Source: Maniola hyperantus (Eukaryota; Arthropoda; Insecta; Lepidoptera; Nymphalidae). Taken from it: a stretch of DNA of 64,000 nt. The position numbers were made by a program, and so were the translations under genes. Positions 1-9,895 of the stretch are shown in pieces (the stretch's first letter is position 1; the number at the start of each line of letters is the position of its first letter). Below the pieces are notes generated by a model. The model worked only from the letters and a program-made list of their open reading frames with translations, ran no database searches and had not been told where the DNA came from. The stretch is taken from assembly GCF_902806685.2 (NCBI RefSeq), contig NC_048563.1, positions 2,356,001 through 2,420,000 on the forward strand. Reading direction: 5' to 3'.

Positions 1-517
1 ACTTCATATTTTTATGGGACTCCACAATGGCACCTCATTGGCACCGACCCCAAAAAATATTATTATGGAACTATATTAACTCTTGTATACATAATATATT
101 CGGTAATAAATTAAATTATTTTTCAATTTTTAGTGTTTATGTAACGAAGTCGGTTTTTATTTTTTTTGTAAAAAATTTTTATTTCACAATTTTTAGTGGT
201 CCCATGGAATTATGCTATGACTGGTTAAAAATCTACTGTTTACTAAGCTATTACACTGATCGCGAACAATTTACTCTTATCCGTTGAGGAGTTCCAGTAT
301 CTATCTTCGAAGATGTTCATCAGATCTTCACCAAATTGAAATGGGACCAACTTTGAAGTATACCCTTTTAAACAAAAAAAGAATTTTCAAAATCGGTCCA
401 GGCGTTTTTGAGTAATCGGGGAACATACATAAAAAATAAAAAAAAAATAAAAAAAAAAAAAAGATTCCGACGAATTGAGAACCTCCTCCTTTTTTTGAAG
501 TCGGTTAAAAAGAAGCC
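1..517. repeat. Dispersed repeat fragment with A-rich tail
   Basis: AT-rich sequence ending in an A-run and GATTCCGACGAATTGAGAAC CTCC, a repeat end seen often in Lepidoptera. The printed end is at ~463-512. No gene seen. Confidence 0.45.
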
Positions 518-519
518 TA

Positions 520-970
520 GGGCCGGTTGTTTCAAACCATTGGTCTTCGTAAGATACGTTCGTTAAAATTTAACAGACGTAGACGAACTTTAACATCTGT
601 TAATTTAAGAGCGTTGCTTCATTGTACAAAAAACTGTTTGTCATTGTTATTTTGGTTGCGAAACTAACCCTAAAATTAACTTTTCTTTCTTACAAATTCT
701 CTTTCATCTTCAAAAAAACTACAATTAAAAGCATTGCATTAAATTGATTCCATTTTAATTTGTAAATAAAATATTCCGTTTGTAAGAAGTATAAAGTTAC
801 GAACTGATTTGACGATCACCAATGGCGCCAGCACTGGTTAACGTAAACGTAACTATTTAACGAACGTTAGCGCTAATAGATGCTGAATCAACGCTTTATC
901 TTTACTTACGTTCGTTAGCGCCATATTTAAAGGTTACGTGTCCGTCAAAATTTGTTGAAACAACCGGCCC
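520..970. mobile_element. MITE with GGGCCGGTTGTTTCAA inverted ends
   Basis: The 451-bp element has inverted ends and TA on each side (518-519, 971-972). It interrupts a dispersed repeat whose uninterrupted form (GCCTATGTCCTTCCCCGGG) can be read at 13352, so the insertion site is directly visible. Confidence 0.85.
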
Positions 971-971
971 T

Positions 972-1085
972 ATATGTCCTTCCCCGGGATGTAAGCTATC
1001 TCTGTACCAAATTTCGTCAAAATCGGTTCAACGGATGGGCCTTAAAAAGCTAGCAGACAGACAGACACACTTTGTCATTTATTAA
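972..1085 (+). repeat. Dispersed repeat, TATGTCCTTCCCCGGG family
   Basis: 3' part of the family that begins CTGATGCCCGCGACTTCGTC and ends CAGACAGACACACTTT. Fuller or partial copies: 7040-7212 (+), 13263-13475 (+), 15830-15995 (-), 32258-32462 (+), 46250-46375 (+), 46380-46560 (-). Confidence 0.75.
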
Positions 1086-1110
1086 TATCGATTGCGTTGT
1101 TTGTAAGCCC

Positions 1111-1279
1111 CGCAAATTGCTGATGCGCGTGGCCGCCATTTTAGTAACGTCAGCACTAAGTTACTACAGACTAAAGTTTCGAGCTTATGGTTTATTTTTA
1201 TTTCGACTGAAATCAAAATGACGTCATTTCGATGTTAATAAAACATGGTTCCAGCGCAATAGCAATTTGCGGGACTTAT
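1111..1279. mobile_element. MITE, CCCGCAAATTGCT family
   Basis: Inverted ends CCCGCAAATTGCT / AGCAATTTGCGGG. The interior contains TAGTGACGTCA and AAATGACGTCATTTCGATG. Other copies: 7893-8055, 13488-13650, 45208-45314. Confidence 0.8.
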
Positions 1280-1350
1280 AAGGCAACGTTAATTACTCAA
1301 GTCTAGTCGGTAACTGAATACTTAGGTACCTAAAATAAATCTAGAATACT

Positions 1351-1742
1351 TTCATCATCATCATCAACCGATAGACGTCCACTGCTGGACATAGGTCTCC
1401 TGTAGGGACTTCCATACGCCACGGTCTTGCGCCGCCGCCTTCCAGCGGCTCCCTGCGACTCGTCTGATGTCGTCCGTCCACCTAGTGGGGGACCTTCCAA
1501 CGCTGCGTCTTTCGGTGCGAGGTCGCCATTCCAGCACCTTGGGACCCCAACGTGTATCGGTTGTACGAACTATGTGCCCTGCCCATTGCCACTTCAGCTT
1601 CGCAACCCGTTGAGCTATGTCGGTTACTCTAGTTCTCCTACGGATCTCCTCTGATCTCGTCTGATTAGATCACGTAGAGAAACTCCGCACATAGCTCTCT
1701 CCATCGCCCGCTGAGTGACTCTGAGCTTTCTTATGAGATTAC
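1351..1742 (-). mobile_element. RTE-type LINE fragment (C-terminus)
   Basis: Minus strand reads VTDIAQRVAKLKWQWAGHIV, TRWGPKVLEWRPRT, RSVGR and TRWTDDIRRVAGSRWK. Other fragments: 2306-2425, 12500-12730, 25960-26275, 55855-55925 (-) and 10435-10520, 21215-21405 (+). Confidence 0.85.
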
Positions 1743-2092
1743 TTTGTTGTCTGTCTGTCTGACTGTCTGTCAAGAAACCTACAGGGTACTTCCCGTTGGC
1801 CTAGAATCATGAAATTTGGTAGGTAGGTGGGTCTTATAGCTGGTATTAGATCACACAAAAAAATTAAATTGTGGTCATGAACTAATAATTAGTATTTTCA
1901 ATTTTCATAGTAAGATAACTATATCAAGTGGGGTATCATATGAAAGGTCTTCACCTGTACATTCTAAAACAGATTTTTATTTATTTTTATGCATCATAGT
2001 TTTTGAATTATCCTGCAAAATGTCGAAAAAATAAGCCTGCAGTACGGAACCCTCATTGCGCGAGCCTGACTCGCACTTGGCCGGTTTTTTCT
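1743..2092 (-). repeat. Dispersed repeat, AAGTGCGAGTCAGGCTCGCG family
   Basis: Family bounded by CGGCCAAGTGCGAGTC and GGTACGGAACCCTAA, with a CAGACAGA run near one end. Other copies: 11140-11505 (+), 14245-14690 (+), 19305-19720 (+), 22926-23387 (+), 34345-34715 (-), 36745-37195 (-). No ORF. Confidence 0.85.
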
Positions 2093-2170
2093 TTGTAGGC
2101 TAATTTTGTTCATGATTTCTTAGATAAGTGAATTTTGTGAGGCTCTCTCCATCGCCCGCTAAGTGGCTCT

Positions 2171-2305
2171 TTTTTTTTTTTTTTATTCACATACAAGTTA
2201 GCCCTTGACTGCAATCTCACCTTGTAGTAAGTGATGATGCAGTCTAAGATGATAGCGGGCTAACCTGGAAGGGGTATGGCAGTTTTTATTAAACCCATAC
2301 CCTTT
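2171..2305 (-). mobile_element. SINE (tRNA-derived family 1), 3' part, nested in an RTE LINE
   Basis: Antisense tail of the family described at 13689. It splits the LINE phrase GTGACTCTGAGCTTTCTTATG. Confidence 0.75.
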
Positions 2306-2432
2306 TCTGAGCTTTCTTATGAGGCCCATAGTTAGCGAACATGTCTCGGATCCATATGTCATCACTGGCAACACGCACTGTTCGAAGACTTTGGTCTTCA
2401 AGCACTGAGGAATTTCGGACCAAAATACTTAC

Positions 2433-2545
2433 CGCAGATATTTCGTCAGTTATGACTGTAGTATTGGCCGATAACTGACTGCCTGTCACGAAACTCAGTA
2501 AACACTGAGCCCATTCGTCCTTCCATGCGTCTGAACATTGGGAAG
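2433..2545 (-). CDS. Possible internal exon of an unidentified gene
   Basis: The minus strand shows TTTTTTAG before 2545 and GCG|GTAAGTATT after 2433, enclosing 37 open codons in phase (SQCSDAWKDEWAQCLLSFVT... TVITDEISA). It lies just beyond the end of an RTE LINE fragment and is not part of it. No partner exon is visible in 1-2432, so the gene would continue outside the window, or this is chance. Confidence 0.3.
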
Positions 2546-2570
2546 CTAAAAAACAACAAGTATTTGACGA

Positions 2571-2905
2571 CCACCCTGTCGCAGTGGTGAGCGCTGTGGT
2601 CTTAATAGTGGGAGGTCCCGGGTTCGATTCCTGGCAGGGGTTTGGAATTTTATCATTTCTAAATTTCTGGTCTGGTCTGGTGTGACGCTTCGGCCGTGGC
2701 TAGTTACCACCCTACCGGCAAAGCCGTGCCGCCAAGTGATTTAGCGTTCCGGTACGATGCCGTGTAGAAACCAAAGGGGTATGGGTTTAATAAAAACTGC
2801 CATACCCCTTCCAGGTTAGCCCGCTATCATCTTAGACTGCATCATCACTTACCACCAGGTGAGATTGCAGTCAAGGGCTAACTTGTATCTGAATATATAT
2901 AAAAA
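2571..2905 (+). mobile_element. SINE, tRNA-derived family 1
   Basis: A box TCGCAGTGGTGAGCG and B box GGTTCGATTCC, then a common body (GGAGGCTTCGGCCGTGG-type, CCAAAGGGGTATGGG, TTAGCCCGCTATCATC) and an A-rich tail. Confidence 0.85.
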
Positions 2906-3009
2906 AAAGTATCATCACTAAGAGCACGGTGGTGAAGACGATCGGCCTGTCATTCATGGGGTCTGGGGTTTGATTCCGGGCACACACCTCTAACTTTTCA
3001 GTAAAGAAG

Positions 3010-3178
3010 AGCCTCAATAGCTCAACCGGTAAAGGAGTGGACTGAAAACCGAAAGGTCGACGGTTCAAACCCCGCCCGTTGCACTATTGTCGTACCTACT
3101 CCTAGCACAAGCTTGACGCTTAGTTGGAGAGGAAAGGGAAATATCAGTCATTTAATATGGCTAATATTTAAAAAAAAA
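3010..3178 (+). mobile_element. SINE, tRNA-Phe-like family 2
   Basis: ATAGCTCAACCGGTAAAGGA, a GAA anticodon-like GGACTGAAAACC and B box GGTTCAAACCCCGC resemble tRNA-Phe. The tail reads CTATTGTCGTACCTACTCC. Other copies: 3195-3288 (+, part), 6240-6385 (-), 10700-10860 (-), 34920-35058 (-), 46985-47075 (+, part), 58161-58235 (+, part). Confidence 0.85.
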
Positions 3179-3287
3179 ATCGTAAGTAACCAGCATGTCT
3201 GAAAGGTCGCCGGTTCAAACCCCGCCCGTTGCACTATTGTCGTACCTACTCCTAGCACAAACTTTACGCTTTATTGGAGGAGAAAGG

Positions 3288-3487
3288 TGACTCACTGACT
3301 GACTGATCTATCAACGCACAGCTCAAACTACTGGACGGATCGGGCTGAAATTTTGCATGCAGATAGCTATTATGACGTAGGCATCCGCTACGAAAGGATT
3401 TTTGAGAATTCTACCCCTGAGGGGGTGAAATAGGGGTTTGAAATTTGTGTAGTCCACGCGGATGAAGTCGCGAGCATAAGCTAGTAT
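3288..3487 (+). repeat. Dispersed repeat, GACTGACTGATCTATCAACG family
   Basis: Bounded by GACTGACTGATC and ACGAAGTCGCGAGCATAAGC. Other copies: 7215-7490 (+, with a long GACT run at 7247-7312), 27640-27850, 28725-28950, 34100-34330 (+), 45715-45955 and 58908-59145 (-); parts at 5378-5605 and 32935-33025. Confidence 0.85.
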
Positions 3488-3511
3488 AGAATAAAAGTAA
3501 ATTAGAAGTTG

Positions 3512-6500
3512 CTACATTTCCATACCACTCATGTATGAACTTCTAGCTTGAGAACTTTTGAAACCAGAGTCCATAGAATTATTATTCCCCTCACTAAGTT
3601 TTCTGTCACTTCTGTTCAAGTAACATTTAATTCTATTCAAGCCATCTAGAACCTTAAAAGGTACTATTTCTAACTGAGTATCTGTTTCGTTGTCAGACAG
3701 GTCATTTTGCGTTACAATATCCATTTCTTTGTTATTATTTAAAATACATTCTTTCATTTTCTCTTGATGGGAAATAACTTCTTTCGTTTCATTAGGTACA
3801 TTGTTCATAACACATTGCTTTAGTTGTAGGTTCTCTTTTAAATAAGAAATTAGTTTTAGCGTTTCGTCATCTGTATTAGGCAAGTGTTTTAGACTGATTT
3901 CGAATTCTATCTCGTTATTGGTATTTGAAACAGATTCTTTTATTTTATTTTCGGAAACAATTTCTTTCGGTTTTTCCAAATTTATCGAATTTTCTTTGTT
4001 GACGTCTTCGTTGTTACTTTTTTCAATTATTTCTTTTGCAGTTGTATTAGAAATTGTGTTAGATCTAGTATTCTCAATTACATTTAATATAGATTCACGT
4101 GATATATTGCCATAAATATTTGATAAATGTAAACTTTGGGACTCTAGAGGTGAAAATAGGTTTTGTGAAGCATTTCCAGCAAAATCGATCGGGTCATCTC
4201 TTTCATTATCTCTTTTATTTTGACTAATAATATCAGGTGCATTTGAATAGCTATCCAGAAATGCAAAATCTTGGTATGAATATTGTTTTCTTGTGTTAAC
4301 TGGTTCTGTATTTCTGTTACCTGTTTTATCAAAATCGATTATATTATTATTTTGACTGTGAATTTGTAATTCATCGTCTGCATTTTTATCCAAATGTACT
4401 CCTGAAGAATTTGTAATATCGAAATTTTGACTGAATTCCGGTAATTTTTGCGAAACGTTTTCGTTTGCATCGTTTTTAAAACGTTTGCTATCATTATGAG
4501 TATCGTTTTCTACGTTTTTATGTTTTCTTTGTCCATCTTTATCACCAAATATAGTAACTTTATCAAGTATATTAATATTATTTACATCGAAATTTTCATT
4601 ATTGTTCATATTATTGGTTGTATTTGTATTTTGGTTAAGTCTTTCAATGTTATTGGCGTAGAAATTTTGAAAATCTTGTTCACTGTATATATTTTTGGAC
4701 TCATCATTTACATTTGGATCCAAATTTGTATCTATTACTTCATCTTTTTTATTTTGAGTATTTTCGTTAACATTTTGGTTACTTGAATTGTCATATGTAA
4801 TTTTAAATTTATGTATCAAATTCTTGTTTGCCATTACTAAATTTTCATCTTGACTTTGGCTTACATGTGTGTTATTAGTGAATCCTTGAAGTGTATATAA
4901 AACAGTTTGCTGTGAATCTATATTATTGTTTCTTATATTCATCTCATTAGTATTATCTCTAAACAATATATGTGCATATAAATTATTGTTATTTCCATTT
5001 TCGTTATTTCTATCAGTTAAATTAGTACTTTCACAGTAAGTTTCGTTATTAAGATTTTTATTTAAATCAGTAGCATTGTGGTATGTGTCGTTACTAATTG
5101 TATTGTTGTTATTAATAATATGATTTGTATTATTAATAACTTTTGCAGTATTATTATCATTACCAGCTTTATGGTCATTTACCACATAAGTATTACAGGC
5201 GATCCCGATATTATCAGCAATTTCTTTTGTTTGAGTACTGATAATGTTTACAGGCATTTGTGTTTCTTCAAAATTTGTCAACTGACTGAAATTGATCTGT
5301 GGAGTGTTTTTCAAAATCTGTAAATAAAACGTTATCTTAATAAAAATTAGTACGTAAATGAATTTTATAAAACTGGCTTATGCTCGCGAATTCGTCCGCG
5401 TGGACTACGCAAATTTCAAATCCCTATTTACAAAGTTCATGATTCTAGGTCAACGGGAGGTACCCTGTAGTTTTCTCGACAGACACGACAGACAAACAGA
5501 CAAAGTGATAAGGGTTCGTTTTTTCCTTTTGAGGTACGGAACCCAAAAAATTAGAAAATTCCCACCCACGCGGACGAAGTCGCGAGCATTAGGTAGTAAG
5601 TAGTACTATACAATAAAAACATCACCTCAGAGTTTCCTTCAAAATTTGTCATTTCCGTCATAAACTCTAATAAAGACTCCAAATCGTCATTTTCTTTGCT
5701 GGGATCATTCAAATCGGCTAATGCAAAATTATTCAGTATATTGACACTATCATGACTCTTGTTTAACTCATCACCAATCATATTGTGATCATCATTCAGC
5801 ATCTGATCATCATCGTTCATCATCTGATCATCACATTGTGTGAAATCATCGCTAATGTTGAAATCCTCCTCACATATCGTGATGTCAAGGTTCGAATCCA
5901 TATTTCTTTGATTGATTTTGTTTTTTATACTATCTATAAATGCTTCGTATGATATTTCTGCTGGTTTGGTTTTTATAATAGCTAGTGCGATGGCCAGTTG
6001 ATGTTTTTGGATCATATGTTGAGCTAGAAATAATGAAAATTAAATAGGGTGCGTTGGGATAAGTTCGGACAGTTTTTCGTTGTGTTTGGAAGATGTTGGC
6101 CAAATTTATTTTGCACGAAAGTTACAATAGTTAGCACAATAAATTATACAATTCTGTGTTAGTACGAAAGAACTAACACTTATGTATATACCTAGTACAT
6201 ATGTTTTTTTTTTTTTAAAAGTATATTAGACAAGTTAATTGCTGCCTAATATTCCCTTTTCCCCTCTAATTAAGCGTAAAGCTTGTGCTAGGAGTAGGTA
6301 CGACAATAGTGCAACGGGTGGCATTTGAACCGGCGACCTTTCGGTTTTCAGTCCGCTCCTTTAACCGTTGAGCTATCGAGGCTCAAAGGTTTCTTCGAGG
6401 TTTATTATACTAGTTAACTCAAACTAAGTTAAATGTGCGAGTAACTATAAGACCGCGACAGGTCAAGATGGCGATCGGGGAGGGAACGCCGCCCACACCC

Positions 6501-8386
6501 ACACATCCCCCGCGCGAACCCGGTACGGGAGACGTGCGGGTCGTCCCCTCAAATCCCGATTGCCATCTTGAGCTGTCCCGTACCATCATCATCATCATGA
6601 TCAACCCATCGCCGGCTCACTACAGAGTATAGGTCTCCTCTTGGAGTGATAAGGGTTTTGGCCATAGTCTACCACGCTGGCCATGTGCGGATTGCGGTAG
6701 ACTCCACACACCATTGAAAACATTATGGAGAACTCTCAGGCATGCAGGTTTCCTCACGATGTTTTCCTTCACCGTTAAATCAAGTGATATTTAATTCATT
6801 CATTCTCTGGTGGGAGGCTTCGGCCGTGGCTACTTACCACCCTACCGACAAAGCCGTGCTGTCAAGCGATTTAGCGTTCCGGTACGATGCTGTGTAGAAA
6901 CCAAAGGGGCATGGGCTTATTAAAAACTGCCATACCCCTTCCAGGTTAGCCCGCTTCCATCTTAGACTGCATCGTCACTTACTACCAGGTGAGATTGCAG
7001 TCAAGGGCTCACTTCTATCTGAATAAAAAATATAAAAAACTAGCTGATGCCCGCGACTTCGTACGCGTGGTATTAGGTTTTAAAAAATCCTGTGGGAACT
7101 CTTAAATTTTCCGGGATAAAAAGTTGCCTATGTCCTTCCCCGGGTTGCAAACTACCTCTGTACCAAATTTCGTCAAAATGGGTTGAACGGTTGAGCCGTG
7201 AAAAGCTAGCAGACAGAATATTATCTAAATATATAAAAGGAAATGGTGACTGACTGACTGACTGACTGACTGACTGACTGACTGACTGACTGACTGACTG
7301 ACTGACTGACTGATCTATCAACGCTGGACGGAAACTACTGGACGGAACGGGCTGAAATTTGGCATGCAGATAGCTACTATGACGTAGGCATCCGCTAAGA
7401 AAGGATTTTTGAAAATTCAATCCCTAAGGGGGTGAAATAGGGGTTTGAAATTTGTGTAGTCCACGCGGACGAAGTCGCGAGCATAAGCTAGTTATGGATA
7501 AAAACGCACATAACTCCTAAAAGTTAGAGGTGCGAGCAGCGAGCGTGAGGATCGAACCCCCGAAAAAAGTGAAGACAAATTCATCCCTACGCTTGTATGA
7601 ATAATACGCGCTAGAAAATAATGACGTACATATTTATCTTTAGAATGAGATTTCGGCTTTGTAGAGCGCTGTCTTTGTCACTCATACCTTTGTGACGTTT
7701 TGTCGGTCTCAACGACGGAGACAATGCTCTACAAAACCGCTACCTATCTCGTTCTAAAGGTCTATGTACATTATTTTCTGCTTCGTACTGTAGGTTTGAC
7801 ACACATACCTACGCGTATGTCAGACATAGATATTGGCGCGGGGTAATTTTGTAACACCAACGAGCGTGCTTCAAAAAAATATGTGACCCGTTATAAGTCG
7901 CAAATTGCTAATGCGCGTGGCCGCCACTTTAGTGACGTCAGCACTAGACTGAAGTTTCGAGCTGATGGTATATTTTTACTTAAATATACGTCAAAATGAC
8001 GTCATTTCGATGTTAATGAGACATGGTCCAGCGCAATAGCAATTTGTGGGATTTATACCTACCAGGCTTAATAGAAGTTAAGAAAGTCCGTGGAAAAATC
8101 ACGTAAATCGACTTCTACTGTCTATGTTACCAACTGAGATTGAAGTTTTTGCCTATCGAATGAAATTAGGATTTTACTACTGTACAAAGATTGATCTAAT
8201 TCGGATGAACTTAACACTAACCTTATGTTTTTTTTACACTAATATCAAGGTAGTGTAGCCGTGGGAATAAGAATAAAAATTATTGATAGTTTATCTGAAA
8301 AAGATTCCGATTTTGTAATTTTTATGAAATACCTAAGTAGGTAACTTTTATTTTAATAACTTACCATAATCTACATTAACATTCAT
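3512..8386 (-). CDS. Asn-rich acidic protein, function unknown (3 exons, ~741 aa)
   Basis: Exons 8386-8365, 6023-5626 and 5317-3512 (TAG) join with correct phase (1, then 0) and GT-AG borders. The first exon adds only MNVNVDY and a split Ala codon. Residues 8-45 look folded (QLAIALAIIKTKPAEISYEA). An Asp-rich block follows, with repeated DDQM(M/L)NDD units and an acidic-hydrophobic patch, DDLESLLEF (~120-128), resembling a transactivation motif. The rest is Asn-rich low-complexity sequence with Lys/Arg patches (e.g. GDKDGQRKHK). The tail holds DSGFKS (~723-728), which fits the DSGxxS phosphodegron pattern. I do not recognise a family. A nuclear or regulatory role is only a guess from composition. 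Intron 2 contains a repeat fragment (5378-5605). Confidence 0.75.
6447..6590. mobile_element. GC-rich fold-back MITE
   Basis: CGACAGGTCAAGATGGCGAT and its near complement at the right end, with GGGACG/CGTCCC arms inside. Other copies: 10895-11020, 28405-28560 (longest arms), 38825-38895 (part). Confidence 0.75.
7625..7795. mobile_element. Fold-back MITE, TTCTAAAGGTCGATGTACAT family
   Basis: Arms include GTAGAGCGCTGTCTTTGTCA and its partner, with TGACGTTTTGTCGGTCTCAA between. Other copies: 10545-10675, 20705-20870, 23490-23585 (part), 42463-42610, 58236-58385. The last is inserted in a tRNA-Phe-like SINE. Confidence 0.78.
7796..8364. other. Gene B intron 1 / upstream flank, no gene seen
   Basis: Besides the MITE at 7893-8055 this is AT-rich unique-looking sequence. 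Together with 8387-8885 it forms the possible divergent promoter of the two flanking genes; I see no clear TATA box. Confidence 0.3.
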
Positions 8387-8885
8387 ACTGATTTAAAAGA
8401 TAAAAACTTAATATAATTAATTTCACGTATAACAACAGATCTAAAGTCAAAGCATTCTATAAAAATATTCCTATTTACTGTACAATGCACTTCGCGAATC
8501 GGCCCGAATCTTCGCGCCATAAAACTTTTTAAAAGAGGTTCTTTTTATGTACAGAACAGATATTGTATTAAAAGCATTAAAAAAAACATTAATAATAGGT
8601 ATTTATGAAAAATATTTTTAGATATTGTAGGTATCCAAGTATGATATAGGTCTTTAATGTAGATTTAAGTTGTTATTAAATATTATTAGAAAAATCAAGT
8701 TTCACGTATTTTTGAACAATATGATATTTGCCACGGCCTCTTTTATTTGGTTTCTAAACGAAACGTCAATCATTGGCGTTGAATATTTGTCGAAGGTCGA
8801 TTGGGTCAAACATGGTCAAACATTGGCTGTTGTAAAACAAAAATTTATATTTTTTCAGAATGTTTATTTTTTAATAACAATTTAA

Positions 8886-9360
8886 ATGGCATTGTACACG
8901 ATTTTATTCGGCATAAGCATATTTATGATAGCTTTAGTGATGGCTATTATAAAGAAGATGTATATCCATTGGAAACAGGAGCACAAAATCGAAAGAATAT
9001 CTCACACAACCGTCGACAGGCCCAGTTAGTATACCCCAATCACTTAGAAATCAGCCCCATTCACGGCATCGTACCGGAACGCTAAACCGCTTAGCGGCAC
9101 GGCTGTCGGTAAAGTAGATTTTTAAGTTTTAACCACTGACGCAAAAAAGGGGTGTTATAAGTTTAACGTGGGAAAGCTGATCATAATTTATGATAATGAA
9201 TCCTCCTTTGACACTTGCAGCAGTGAGTGTGACAATCAGTACGGGGAAGTGCTTGCTGCGCTGCCGGCGGTACGCGGAGGGGATCGCCGTGTATGACGTC
9301 ATCAGCAAGAGCGACATCAGCCTCCCCGACACGCAACAACCCGACGATTTGAGCACTTGA
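8886..9360 (+). CDS. Possible small single-pass membrane protein (2 exons, 92 aa)
   Basis: Exon 1 (8886-9024) encodes MALYTILFGISIFMIALVMA, a clear hydrophobic segment, followed by a basic stretch (KKMYIHWKQEHK). A donor (CCCA|GTTAGT) in phase 1 joins to 9221 after ACACTTGCAG, giving a Cys/Arg-rich tail (KCLLRCRRYAEG) and a TGA at 9358. An AATAAA at 9755-9760 would end the transcript just before the convergent 3' end of the pseudo-astacin gene. The start lies head-to-head with the gene at 3512-8386, leaving ~500 bases that could act as a shared promoter. I recognise no family. Upstream exons are possible, since 8849-8865 looks like an acceptor tract. Confidence 0.45.
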
Positions 9361-9785
9361 CCAGTATGAGGAGTGTCAAGACTGCTACAAACGGTCATTG
9401 GATTATCAAAAAATTATAGCTACAGTTCTAAATTATTAACATTTTGAAACAAATTTTAATATTTTGGAAACATTTTTCTGGTTTTTATTATTTATACCTT
9501 TAATGCATTTAAAACAAATCTACAGTGCAACAAGGCTCTTTTGGCACTTGAATGACATTGACGCTGGGGGCGCTGTTGGAGAACAAAAGCTTAGACTATT
9601 CAATCAGGAACAAAGGGGACACTTGACGGCAACGTTAGTTCCGATTTTTGCCACGCGCCTAAAGATCCTTGTCGCACTGTAGTCCATCTCTATCACATTG
9701 TCAAACCAACAAACAACCACACTTTCACATTTATAATATGGGTACTGATAGTATAATAAAACAAATAGCTTTTATGATAAATACA

Positions 9786-9791
9786 TTTATT
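9786..9791 (-). promoter_or_regulatory. Polyadenylation signal of the pseudo-astacin gene
   Basis: AATAAA on the minus strand 105 bases after the TAA at 9896, with further copies just before it near 9800. Confidence 0.6.
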
Positions 9792-9895
9792 TTGTAATTT
9801 ATTTATTTACCTTAACCATTTGTCCTAACCAAAACTTATATTGAACTTTTTATCATCTAGATTGGATATTTCTAAGCGATCAGACTATCACTGGT

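Noticed and set aside
3010..3080. tRNA-Phe-like gene
   Set aside because: The acceptor stem does not pair, the same sequence recurs in many copies with a shared non-tRNA tail, and some copies are truncated. It is a SINE head.
4448..4786. 112-codon plus-strand hydrophobic ORF
   Set aside because: Antisense shadow of the Asn-rich exon; Asn codons read as Ile, Val or Phe on the other strand.
7073..7420. 115-codon minus-strand ORF with SVSQ repeats
   Set aside because: It is a translation of the GACT microsatellite and two dispersed repeats.
9129..9398. Minus-strand 89-codon ORF
   Set aside because: It overlaps the second exon of the plus-strand small membrane protein, and no splice sites fit on the minus strand.
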